Below are positions 24,272 to 35,000 of a DNA stretch of 64,000 bases, piece by piece. This stretch comes from Trichaptum fuscoviolaceum (Eukaryota; Basidiomycota; Agaricomycetes; Hymenochaetales; Trichaptaceae): the NCBI GenBank assembly GCA_910574455.1, contig CAJSYZ010000004.1, positions 2,481,528 to 2,545,527 of the forward strand, given 5' to 3'. How positions within the stretch are numbered: the first letter of the stretch is position 1; each line of letters opens with the position of its first letter. The position numbers and the translations under genes are program-made. A model generated the notes under the pieces. It ran no database searches, had not been told where the DNA came from, and worked only from the letters and a program-made list of their open reading frames with translations.

Positions 24272-25883
24272 TCACGCTCTCTGAACACTGATAGCTACAA
24301 TCGATGACATGGTCTTCCTGCTCAAGCTCGCATTCTTGTTCGCTTCCGTCAAGTCGACTCCTGTATTCCGCAATATGGTCGTCCTCCCGATGACTTCGTC
24401 ACCGCGCAAAGAGCAAGGAGCGGTTATTGTACGCCGAAGAGCTACTGTGTAGAGGATGTACATTGCAGTGGTGAATACAATTAGAAATCTGATTAGCCGT
24501 GTACATGAATATAATAAAGAATACATACTGTTTTCGCTGCTCCACATTATGCTTGAAGCCGGCAGCTTGAACTCCATTAATGATAGTGCTCGACGATAGA
24601 ACACTTCCGTCGCGTTCGCTGTGGAAAATCAATCCAGTATATCTTTGGAGATTCGACGATGCTACTCACTGAATCCATACAAGCTCGCTAACCATCCTGA
24701 TCGCGGGACAGTTCTTCGAGGCCATACCCACGAGTACTTCGGAGAGGAGAGTTGTGTACTGATACGCCTTGACCATATGCCAGAACATCGCAGGCTGCGA
24801 GAATAAAGTCTATTAGGTCTCGATGAACTTCTATAAGTTGACATGGACGTACGCTTCCGGCCATCCCTGGCCATCATTCTCGCCCATCCCTTGCATCTAT
24901 CGAATTTGCGTTGTAAGAGCGGAGACGACGGCGTATAGGTGACGAATAGCGAGAAATAGCTTGCAGCAAGTTATAAGCATACTTGGCTTCATAGTATTAA
25001 ATGACAACTTACAGGAACCAGGTTTGTGTTGTAGACATCGCCCAGTAGCTCCGTAATTGTTATGTTCGTGCACGTTACGCATAGCGATACAACCTGACTA
25101 GCGAGCAGCGCTAGCGTTCAATGACTTGCAAAGCGCCTCCAAGTACTCCGAGCAAGCGCGCCCGGTGAACTGTAGTCAATCGACGGACGCACTACAGCGT
25201 GGGCTGTAACAGCTTGAAGGACATCCAAAGCTGGCCTCTTGCTCACAATCGCGAAGTGCTGTTGTGTTGAATCGTACTTGACGTCGGCCTCAGTGGTGAT
25301 GGATGTGCTATAGATTAGCTAGATGGCTTGATTCTTGACGCGCACTTGACGAGCATGCGGCGTTGATGATGAGCGCGGAAGACAAGAAGTGCCGCAAGGG
25401 AAATTACCTTATAGTGATCCATGTCTCTCAAATTTTGTTCGAGCCCGATAACTGAAAACCAGAGTTAAGGTCAAGTCCAGGCACAGAGCTGCCATGCGTC
25501 TCGGTCATTCTTAATAGCCATGACAATGCTCTGCGAGTTCAGGTTCTTGCGTCCTAGTACTGATCACGACCGAGTGAAAACCAATACAGAGCGGTAAGGC
25601 CAGCTTGCAGATTCGATCTCCTACGGCGTGTGCAGTCAATTACACCTGAAGCCATACTAGCCTCGAGCAGCTGAGATATAAAGACCCCATAGTTTCACAG
25701 ATAGACTTGACTCGGAGTGTAGACCCTCTATTGTTATTCGAATCGTGGTCCAAAGCGATGGAAGAGCTGGCGCGTCAAAAGTAGAGTTAATATAAGCCTG
25801 AGAATAATACTGAAACTGTGAACACTTACTGATCTAACAGCAAAGAGCTACCGGAAAGCAAGAACAACGGTGAATAAAGTCAT
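24272..25883 (-). pseudogene. Membrane-protein gene, internally deleted, unit 3
   Basis: It keeps the 5' end (ATG at 25883, TATA box at 26008-26015) and the 3' exons of the gene at 3916-6123. The middle, matching about 15365-15970 of unit 2, is missing. That removes the exons with the LYYLLTKSD membrane stretch and the arginine-rich exon. The sequence around the gap (25390-25560) is diverged, so this copy is probably non-functional. Confidence 0.5.
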
Positions 25884-26007
25884 AATGCAGAGATAAATAT
25901 CAAATGCAATTGCAGTGAGAAATTAGAATAGTGTGAAAGAGGAGAGAGAATGAAGAGAGAGGGGGAAGGGCGAAGAGCCTGGTGAACCTCGGGACAGAAC
26001 TGACCTG

Positions 26008-26015
26008 TATTTATA
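26008..26015 (-). promoter_or_regulatory. TATA box of broken membrane-protein gene, unit 3
   Basis: Retained minus-strand TATAAATA with the same CT-rich leader as in units 1 and 2. Confidence 0.45.
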
Positions 26016-26052
26016 CCCCTTCGAAGCCCGTAGACCTTGTCATGCAGAGAAG

Positions 26053-27103
26053 TCATCGGCCTATACTCACCGATAGGCTACAATACCGTAGAAAATGCCA
26101 AGCAAAGAAGATTGTGTCGTTTCTACAGAGCCCGGGCAAACCTCCGGACAAGTGTTTCCAGCGCCGAACAGCTATCCTGTCCCTCCCGTCCCTCAGAATA
26201 CCTTCAGTGACCTCTATCCACCCCCTCATACCTCTCCAGCACCCTCTGAAGCTGCAAGAAAACAAGATAATAGCATAGAATGTGCCAAATGCACTCTCTG
26301 TGCAGACGGCAAAGTGCTCACCAAAATTCTGCTGCCGGTTGTTCCAGACAGCGCTTGCACACTAGCGTCATTCCCACAGCCTAGCCGAGACCCTGAACCC
26401 CTGGAATCTGATGCGAAATGAGTGAGGCGAAGTATGGAAGACGTCTTCCGAGTGAATGGGAGGTATGAGCCGTGCAGCGATTGCATGGCATGCCCGGGTT
26501 GAGTTCGAGAGCTGGGGGAGGGCGGAGTAGCTTTAGTCAAGAGCTTGAGGTCCCTGCTTGATGCTCCGATGGCCTGACATATGAGATAGAGCTCAGGTAT
26601 TGTGCCATTGTGTGTTGAATAGGCCCTTGGCTTCCTGGCAGAGTTCAGCCGGAAGTTCTGAGAACTGGGTGGTTTCTGTCGCACATTTCGCTTAGCAGGT
26701 GCTATTACGTCCTGCCAAGTCCCTTCCCAGGTGCTTCAGAGCCTTCTATCAGAAGGAATGAGTATCCTGAGTGATGCGAGCCCAAGGAAGACATGCAAGA
26801 GCCGGAGAACACACTCACCTCTCCGTGTCCAGGTTTGGAGCTGAGAGCATTGTCAATCATGCTAATGTAGGTGCCAGTGTCGACTATAGTTGATTTCCGA
26901 AGGCTTTGCACAATGTGATGAGCTTGATGGCCTGCTCGAAGGTCATGGATGAAAGCATAGGAGGTTAGGTAGCTTGAATTGGCAATGCCAGGGCCCTGAC
27001 ACGAATTGACCCTGAGCATATTTTGGACAGCATTCTTCTCCCTCGAGACCTCTGTGCACAATTCTGAGTTATTCAGGACCATTAAAATGCATGTCTGAAT
27101 CAC
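26053..27103 (-). other. Unassigned minus-strand region, unit 3
   Basis: Diverged version of 6292-7341. Here the frame from 27103 reads 132 codons, because GTGCCCTAG of the other units is GTGCCAGTG. A GTGAGT donor and CACTCAG acceptor lie inside it. Retention of an open frame in the most diverged copy hints that this was once coding. No family is recognised. Confidence 0.3.
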
Positions 27104-27226
27104 TAAGATATCATGTCAAAATAATAAATTCAAGGAAAATGAGTTCTGTGTGAATGGGTCCGAAAATTCGACCCTGACTCGCTTAAGAGGGCTCATGTAT
27201 AAAGCAGCTTGCTTTCGTCTCTTTGT

Positions 27227-27502
27227 CAATTCCCCTTTCGCACTGTAAGTCTCACTAGTATTTTCGTCTTTGACCTTTTACTAACCAGACAGCAATATAT
27301 ATACAGAAATGCGCCAGGCGAGCGACACTCAAAGCCTGCTTCAACTCCCATGTAAGAGTTACTCATTTTCTATTTGTCTTCGAGCTTCTACTGACATTCA
27401 ACATAGCAATATATATATAGAAATGCGCCGGGCGAGCGACATCTGGATGAGGGCCTTACCCAGCGCACCACAGCGGCGCCTTTGTCCATGCTTTGCAGGT
27501 TC
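27227..27502 (+). ncRNA. Predicted short spliced transcript, unit 3
   Basis: Same two introns and TATA box as in units 1 and 2, with two substitutions in the leader (CTTTGTCAATTCCCC). All splice signals are conserved. Confidence 0.35.
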
Positions 27503-29870
27503 TAGTTAGTGATGACAGGCAATCAACTATCTGAGTCTTCCAGCTGTCATTCTGTTTGGAGAGGGTCAACATACCATTGTGAGTCCTAATGCACTCAGAT
27601 TGACATCGGCAACCTTTTCTGACGTGACTGCATAGGTGGAAGATATGTCTCAATACTGGAAATTGAAGTGTCCTTGCTAGCAGTTTCTCGGACGTATGGA
27701 AGGTCTTGCAGCACGCAAAGTGAACCATCTGCGATTCCGGTGTCTCTCCAGGTCAGCAGCGGACCCCACATTCAGCAATATATATATGTTTCTTCGTCCG
27801 GCGAGCGCCGCCAGCCCAAGGATCACACGGTCCAGCGCACCGCAACGAAGGTACCATTGCGCGCAACCGGTCTGTGACATTGGACATGCGCGCGCGCCCC
27901 GCAACAAAGCAGACGCACACGAAGGGATCCTCCCACTCAATCGAGGTCGGCGAAGACTGGCGGACGCTGGAGCATTGGGGCGGGTCTGTGATCTTCGAGG
28001 GCACACACCGAGGACACCGTGCAGCAATCAGGCGCAAGATTATGTCCTCCGCAGAGAGGAAGGATGGCAAGAAGAATGCGAGTGAAAGGGAAGGTGCAGG
28101 CCCCAGCGTGAGCGCGCGGCGCACCCTCGTCAGTCAGGCGCAAGATCAGTCCTCCGCATCAGCGCGACAAGTCGAACGGCGCATCTGCCCCAACCGTTGC
28201 GCAAGGCGAGAGCATTGAGGTTGACGGTCAGGGGATAGCAATATATATATGGTTTTGCTTCCGGCGAGCGACATCTGGGCCGCGCGCGTCGCCAGATAAC
28301 AATATATATATGTTTTTGCGTCCCGCGAGCGGCCTCGCGCGCGAACGCAACCGGTCTGTGACGTGGGCCCCGCGCAGCTTCTGCCCAAGCGCGCCCTTCA
28401 AGCAAACGCTCAACTGGCGGTCTGGCGGGTGTGCGCACTCCTCGTATTCGTCTGCCTTGCGCTCCGGGAATCGTGACTGTGAGCAGAGACGCCGGTCTGA
28501 GACGTTTCTCACTTGCGTGGACATCGCGGCTGGGCAATCTCGCAAGCTGCGGACAGCCGGTCTGTGACGTTTCTCAGGGCACTTACCGAGGGGGTCGCTG
28601 TGCCGCGCAAGGCGCGGTTGCGCTGCTCTCCGCGTCGTGCCAGCATGACAGAGGCCGTAGATCAGTCCGCTCGACATTGCGAGCGCCTTGCGCCGTCTGT
28701 GCAGCGGTCTGTGACGTTTCTCAGCTCGAGATCTTTGAGGGCGGCGGCGGCAGAGAGGAGCTCGCCCTGGACGGTGCTGTACCATCATTAGCGCGCGGTT
28801 ACTCGTGCAGTTTGACGTGGTGGAGATAGCAATATATATATGTTTCTGCGTCCGGCGAGCGGCACCTGGGAAATGGCGGACCCTCGTCAGTCAGGCGCAA
28901 GATCAGTCCTCACATCAGCGCGACAAGTCGAACGGCGCATCTCACCGCGCAAAGCATGACGCCGCAATGTCGCACTCGTCCAACAGGGAGTATCCTGGCC
29001 GAGTCATTGAGCGAGGCCGGACAGAACGCAACCGGTCTGTGACGTTCCGCCAATGCTGCGTCGCGACAGCTTCTGGCCGAGCGCGCCCCGCATGTCGAAG
29101 AACAGGGAATGAGGGGGTTCCTTCGAGTAGACGCTTACGAAGGTATCCGCCCGCTCAGTCAGAGTCAAGACAGAGGCGGCTTTGAGATTGGGTGCTCACC
29201 GGTGGAGTACACCACTGTCATCGTCCAACTTCCGGCGCGCAGCCCAGGTGGGATCGTGTTTGCGCTGCTCTCAGCGTCGAGCCGCAGGTGCTGGAAGCCG
29301 TGGATCAGTCCGCTCGAGTGCACGGTGGGCAAGATTTGTGTTGGCGAGGCTGAACGCAACCGGTCTGTGACGTTTGAATTCTGCAGTGCAACAGCTCCTT
29401 CGAGTAGACGCGGTCGCGGCGGATAGCAGGAGCATTGAAAGTGGGTGCTCACCAGGGAGTCAACGCAGGAATACACCACTGCCATCGTCCAACTCGGGCG
29501 CTTCAGTCTGCTCGACATTGCAAGTGCGTCGTGCGCGGTAGATGCAGGGCTGAACGCAACCGGTCTGTGACGTTGAGGAGTGTCTGCGATGTTGGCGACG
29601 GAGGAGATGGACGGCGGCGGCGAAGGGTTGGTCGTCGCGGGAGGAGAAGAGAGTGTGTCGCGGTACTCGTGCAGTTTGACGTGGTGGTCAACTGAAATAG
29701 ATGGCGGCGGTAGAAGAGAAAGGAGCGCGGCGCGTCACTCGTGCAGTTTGGCGTGGTGTTTGGCTAACTGTAATCTACTTATATTATGCATTGAATACTT
29801 GTTCTTGTGCAGTTCCTGTAATATAATTGTCCAAAGTTAAGAAATCAGACTGATAGAAGAGAAAGAGCGC
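27289..29870. repeat. GC-rich interspersed-motif tract, unit 3
   Basis: Same motif families as 7527-10087. An insertion of about 19 bases near 27840 (CGCAACGAAGGTACCATTGC context) sits next to the first family B motif. A 2-base deletion lies near 29335. Confidence 0.75.
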
Positions 29871-30211
29871 GCACTCGTGCAGTTTGACGTGGTGATAAAG
29901 AAACCCGGCTCGCGAATTTACGCGCAAATTAGTATGCGCCAATCTATAGGACGGTTAGTTGTCAACTTTTTTCGCCCGGGGAGCCAATACAGACCGCAGA
30001 ATTTGCATAAAAACCTGAAGCCATTCGACAGAGATCTCAGCCGACGCAAAGATATCGCCACAACGGAGATACCTCTGCCCGACGCTACACGTTCGCAATT
30101 CACAAGCAAGTGTCCTTTTTGCCCAGGCATCGGCAGTTGCCAGCACAGTAACTTTCCTTACCTCCGCGACCATCCAGCACTCCTAAACTTCAATACTCCA
30201 CCGACACCGCC

Positions 30212-31405
30212 ATGTCATCTACGCATCTCCCATTCCTATCAAATCACCCGTATCATTATTACAAAGAGCTTGACACCTTAACTATCGCCGGATATTTCTC
30301 AAACCATTCACAATCCCGCTTCCTTGCGAATTCGAGCAATGGAGCTCAAAATGCGTCGAGTACAACAACAATGACGGCGACAGCAAACCCGAATTCGACA
30401 GCACCGCGACCTCGGGTGCCATCGTCCAAACATTTCTCAACTTCTGTCTCGACGAGCTCATCAGGAGACGAGAAACCAACTAATAAGGAGAAGCAGGGAG
30501 TCAGCACCGCAAGTAACGGTACTATTGCTGTAACCGTACATCCTCTGAGAAACACGTACGTGCATTATAGCGTTCTTATCACCCCTTCTCATTTCAAATT
30601 GCATGAGCTAGATGGGTATTTTGGTTTCGCCAACAACGAGCACCGGGGAACAAAGTCACCACGACAAACTACGAGGAGGGGATCAAGAAGATTTCATCCT
30701 TCAGTTCTGTAAGCGTCTGCATTGGTTTCTTTCACTGCGTTGACTAACGGCTCTCCAGATTGAATCCTTTTGGTCCCTCTGGACACACCTCAACCCACCA
30801 TCTACGCTACAGCCCACGACCGACTACCTTCTCTTCCATTCCGGGATCCGGCGGCCCGTTTGGGAGGACCCGGTCAATCTGCAAGGCGGAAAATGGATCA
30901 TTCGGCTCAAGAAGGGTGTTGCGGACAGATTATGGGAGGAGATAGTTATGGCTGTAGTTGGCGACCAGTTCGACGACTGCGAGTCAAATGGCGATGCTGC
31001 TGCGCCTGGCGCCGGGACAGATTCGGGAAGCTGGAGGGCCGCGAACGTTAATGGGGCTGAGGACGCGTCTGAGCCTGAAATTTGTGGATGTACGTTGAGT
31101 GTGAGGCAGAGCGAAGATATCCTTAGTGTATGGAACAGGCGTGGAAGTGATTCCAAAGTAAATCAGAAAATAAAGTGCGTGATTTTCTCTCCTTGCTACT
31201 ATAGACCGTTGAATGTTCTCTTAGGGATACCATACGCCGTGTTCTCGACTTACCACAGAACACTGTAATAGAATATAAGACTAACAATGGTTTGCTATAT
31301 CTCTGTTATTTTAGAGTGGTCGTGAGGCTAATTTCTCTTCTAGATTCGATGCAGGATAAATCGAGTTTCCGTACGAACCAATCCGACAGGACTGCATTAT
31401 CATAG
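30212..31405 (+). CDS. eIF4E class II cap-binding protein, complete copy
   Basis: eIF4E-family proteins bind the mRNA 5' cap. Class II members (4EHP/eIF4E2) often act as translational repressors. Five or six exons splice to: a Ser/Thr-rich N-terminus, HPLRNT-WVFWFRQQ, NYEEGIKKISSF, IESFWSLWTHLNPP, VWEDPVNLQGGKWIIRLKKG, LWEEIVMAVVGDQFDDC, an acidic/glycine insertion of about 35 residues, ICGCTLSVRQSEDILSVW, DTIRRVLDLP and a short tail. The second cap-stacking tryptophan of classical eIF4E (human W56) is absent from the aligned loop, while the VWED tryptophan is present. Together with the 4EHP-like KWIIRL this indicates class II. The ATG at 30212 gives the longest frame. The ATG at 30371 (MTATANPNST) is an equally plausible start, and is the only one usable in units 2 and 3. 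Confidence 0.92.
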
Positions 31406-31804
31406 CAATATTGTACCTTGTTTAATTCAAGCAAACACCTTCGCATATCTCTTCGTCCTTCGCTTCAGCTCGATAAAATGTATGGCAGTACTCTCGGTGG
31501 GTGAGAATGATCTGCGGTTATGTTCTGGTCTTTGTAGCTCGTTCTACTGAATTAACCGTATGAGCCACAGTAAATTGTTCAGTTGTCGCATTCTCGTGTC
31601 TTTGTTCGTCATTGCCTCATGAAAGATGCTGCGGGGGCTACTCTGACGTGTCACTTCGTTGGCTATACCACAAAGCCGCAAAGCCACAAAGCCATCCCCT
31701 TTACTTCAAATAGTACACTGCTCTGGCTTATTTTCTCCCATTCTTTACCTTTTATCATCACTTGGGGGACTCACCTCATACCCTTCTCTTTTGTACTTTC
31801 CGTC

Positions 31805-33130
31805 ATGCCAAGCGCCAAAGATCGCAATCGTCTGAAAATCCAAGACTTTCGGGTATGGATATGACTTACATTATGCAGTTAGGATATTGCACTAACACTC
31901 CACCACGTTACAGACCCTATTATCTGATACGCTGGCAAAGGTTCCGCTTCTCGAAGAAGCTCCAATCACGGCAGGCCACAACTATGCTGACGCCCCGATC
32001 TTGGGCCTTTATGTAAAGGGTATTGGCGCGATTTCTTTGCCGCTGACGGACCGTGAGGCAGGATCAATAAAAGGGCTTGCATCTGTACATGCGAAAGATC
32101 CTCACTGTTGGATGCTGCCTGCCTCGAAATTTTCTATCAGAAACTCCCTGTTCAATGATTTCGTACAAAAGGCCGGCTTTGAGGCCGGCGTACGCAAGAA
32201 GTTGACTCTTGATAGGCTGGTTCTCTGCGGGGCTGGCTCATGGTACTGTGACTATCTCTTGTTAGTGTCGTACGTTATTCTGATTCTTGACATAATAGCG
32301 GCGGCGATATTCCAACGGAAGGTCATATATTTGAGCTTCTGCTGCCCTCCTTATACACCGGTGCTCAAGTACGGTTCGTGTATGAGGCGAAAACGACGAA
32401 TGTCGTCTTTGCGGGCTCTTCGGAATTCTGTATGTCGTCGATGGTCTACTTACGAGGAGTGTCACATGAGATGCTGCCAGTTCTATCAGGACATCGGTTG
32501 TCGTTGATCTACAAATTCTCAGACTACAAGGAGCGATTATCGAATATCAAATCTTTGCGAATGACATTTGCGCATGTGCTTTCTACCTGGAAGGCTGGCG
32601 CAGTTGATTCTGCTCCTCGGGTCATGATACACCTTCTTGAAACCGGGTGTTCTGAAGCTGGACCCTTGGTTGTCGGTGATTTAGCAGCTCGCGATCTTTC
32701 GCAAGTAAAGTTCGCGAGAGAGACCGCGCGCGAGATAGGAATTGGCTACGGGATCGGGAGGATGAAATACGTAGTCAGGGGCGAAGTGGTGGATGATCGT
32801 ACTCCTTCTGAATCGAGGATGCATTATCGCATTGACGGTGAGGATGATGTTTGGGAGGTCAATGAAAGGCCACACGAGATCGATTATGATGAGCCAACAA
32901 CGGTTTCGATAACTCTTACTAATGTCTCGGACATGGAGGGGAAAGTTGTTGACGAGTTCGGTAGTACTGACCTCGATGAGGACAATCTCATCACGCCCGA
33001 CGCCTTCCAGGACGAAGAGGAGCCTGACGAACAAGACTTTGGAGGCTTTTCAGATATGGGTTATGGCGTAAGTGGTCTGTTTTGTGTCTTAATGTTGCAC
33101 TGTCTAATTTAGAGTTCGTCAGGACGATGA
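31805..33130 (+). CDS. Divergent 2OG-Fe(II) oxygenase-fold protein, complete
   Basis: Exons: MPSAKDRN start; an intron near 31853-31912; a long exon through LYVKGIGAISLPL and LTLDRLVLCGAGSW; an intron of about 55 bases starting at GTACTG; an exon from GGDIPTEGHIFELLLPSLYTG to the acidic FGGFSDMGYG; a last small exon ending at 33130. The segment MVYLRGVSHEMLPVLSGHRLSL corresponds to the AYYSDVEHEV-type stretch of basidiomycete 2OG oxygenase-like proteins, and PSLYTGAQV to the strand before it. The usual HxD metal-binding motif is not visible, so catalysis is doubtful. The C-terminus is Asp/Glu-rich (EDDVWEVNE, DEEEPDEQDF). It is the only full-length copy; units 1-3 end about halfway. The family call is my inference. 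Confidence 0.6.
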
Positions 33131-33485
33131 AATATCGCATAGTAAGCATACTTACTAGTACATTGGCAGTGGTTTTCGTCATTTAATTACTGCTCTGCCA
33201 GCATTTTATCGCCAAGTTCTGGTGCTTTTCATTTGATAGATTGCCTCTACGCCATTCAAGATCCGCTCCAGTATTAATTCATTGTTTGTCTGGATGTGAA
33301 TCTTATGTTCTGAGGTCATACATGTAAATGTGGACGGCTTCCGGGGCTGCGTGCCAGTGAAGAACTTGAAGTCAGGGTTGACTGCCGCACATTTGTTTTA
33401 TGAGCTCAAACACGATCGCTCTATAGACTCGAAAACCAGTCGTACGTGCAACCTTGCGATAAATTCGCGACTGGCTTGCGAGTCT

Positions 33486-33666
33486 GTCCTTGTTGTTGTA
33501 GTCGATGATAAAGAGACGCGACGCGACCGTGACAAGTTGACGCGTGCTCCCGCTTCGAGTTGACAGGACTTCGAAGAAGTATACCACGACTCGTGACAAG
33601 CGGAAGCACGCGTACGTCACGCGTCGAAGTGCGTCGCGTCTCTTGATCATCGACCACAACAAGGAC
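33486..33666. repeat. Foldback element with arms of about 80 bp
   Basis: The left arm starts GTCCTTGTTGTTGTAGTCGA. The right arm ends TCGACCACAACAAGGAC, its imperfect reverse complement. Pairing continues inward through AGAGACGCGACGC and GCGTGCTCCCGCTT, with a loop of about 30 bases around 33565-33590. Long imperfect hairpins of this kind are typical of MITE-like or foldback elements. I see no clear target-site duplication and no transposase. Confidence 0.7.
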
Positions 33667-33751
33667 GACTCCGAACCTCAAGACAGCGGCGACGCGCGAT
33701 GAGGACCTCAAATATTTTTGCAAGGAGGCAAGATGAAGACCCATTTATCAA

Positions 33752-34240
33752 TACCTAGCGGACGCTACCCGCTATAACAAAGCTATTCGGACAAGGCCTT
33801 ATTCGTGCCACTCGACTTCCTGCTCAAGACCATGCGGATGCTACCCGCTTTCAAAGTAGCAGACGCTACCTGCTAAAACAAAGCCCGCTCGGACAAGGCT
33901 TTACTAGAAAACGGGCCGAGCTTCGCCGGCAACTTGAAGTCCCTTACTCCCCTATTTGCCGAAACTTGAACGTTGAGCGTTCTCACGCAATTCCGGAACG
34001 CAGTGCCCTTCCTCCCAGAGGGAGTGAGGGAATTCATGCCACCCGAACTTGTTCATGCCTTCGGGGCTTACGAACATAACTGCCTGTTCATGCCTTTGGG
34101 CCTCACGATCGCATGCAGCCCTGTCGGACGAGGCCATATCCGTGCCACCCGAATCATTGTCTGTACCAGCGGACGCTACCCGCTTTCAAAGCAGAGGATG
34201 CTACCCACTATAAAAGCAGCAGATGCCACCTGCTATATCA
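33752..34240. repeat. Degenerate GACGCTACCCGCT repeats
   Basis: The theme AGCGGACGCTACCCGCT, followed by TATAACAAAGC or TTCAAAGC, recurs about seven times with substitutions (33757, 33835, 33860, 34170, 34195, 34220 regions). CGGACAAGGCCTTATTCGTGCC-like stretches recur between them (33788, 33888, 34125). This is a decayed dispersed minisatellite within the 3.1 kb found only in unit 4. No gene is recognised. Confidence 0.6.
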
Positions 34241-35000
34241 AAGATCATTGGTTGTTGCGGCTCTGGGTTGTGGAACGGAAGTAAAGTGAGTTTTGCACTT
34301 CAATGCCTATTTACATGGGTGGCACTATCTACGGAGACCTCGGTCGGCGTAGCCTTCCTTGTGGGTTTACCGAGGCTTCTCCTCCCTTCGGTTTTGGGTT
34401 TGACTCGTCGGCCCCTCGGCAACCCAAGTCACTCTAGAGCAAGGACCTGTTCAGCGAGCTCCTTCTCCCAAAAGAACCTGCCAGCCCAATTTTTCACTCC
34501 GGCATCCTTCGAGGAAGCCTTTCTTTCTAGATTGTCAACGACGGACGGGAGCGAGCGGGAGCGCAGGAACGAGTACTACTACCGTGACCGAGTCCGCCAC
34601 AGCGTGAACTTGAACATTGACATCGCTCGTTCGCTCCTTCAAGCAGCTTGATATATACATTAGCCCCCACTTAGAGACATTGACGGAAGCAAATCTACTT
34701 CAAATCATTGATCTGATGCGACCGCTCACTTTCCCGATGGGTTGTACTACTAGGCCCGAGTTATCATTGCGGAGTATTTCTTGCTGAGGTGGACTCGACG
34801 TCAGACTGGTAGGCCGTCTGCTCGTGAGCAAATACGTTTGTGCGTATGACTATGTTTAACTTTAATTCTCCAACTAAAGCTCACTAAATAAATATCTGGA
34901 TTTGTTGGCCCTTTAACAGGTGTTGGGCTCGTAAGCAACCGACATGCATCTAATGTTATGGTCAAAGAGTAGAGGCCCGAGTCGCATCCACTACACTCAT
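34241..35000. other. No recognisable gene, 34241-35000
   Basis: Non-coding between the degenerate repeats and the GTPase stop. One plus-strand frame (34223-34651) has no recognisable domain and low-complexity arginine/serine content. It may be remnant mobile DNA; nothing here supports a gene. Confidence 0.4.

Larger units (their letters stand above)
20270..29870. repeat. Tandem unit 3, about 0.6 kb shorter
   Basis: Unit of 9601 bases. It lacks the sequence matching roughly 15365-15970 of unit 2. Its flanks at 25390-25560 and 26830-27110 are clearly more diverged than the rest. It shares some variants with unit 4, such as the GTACTG splice-donor context of the oxygenase-fold gene near 22630, where units 1 and 2 have GTGCTG. 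Confidence 0.93.

Noticed and set aside
32262..32465. Minus-strand frame inside the oxygenase-fold gene
   Set aside because: Shadow of the plus-strand coding exon.
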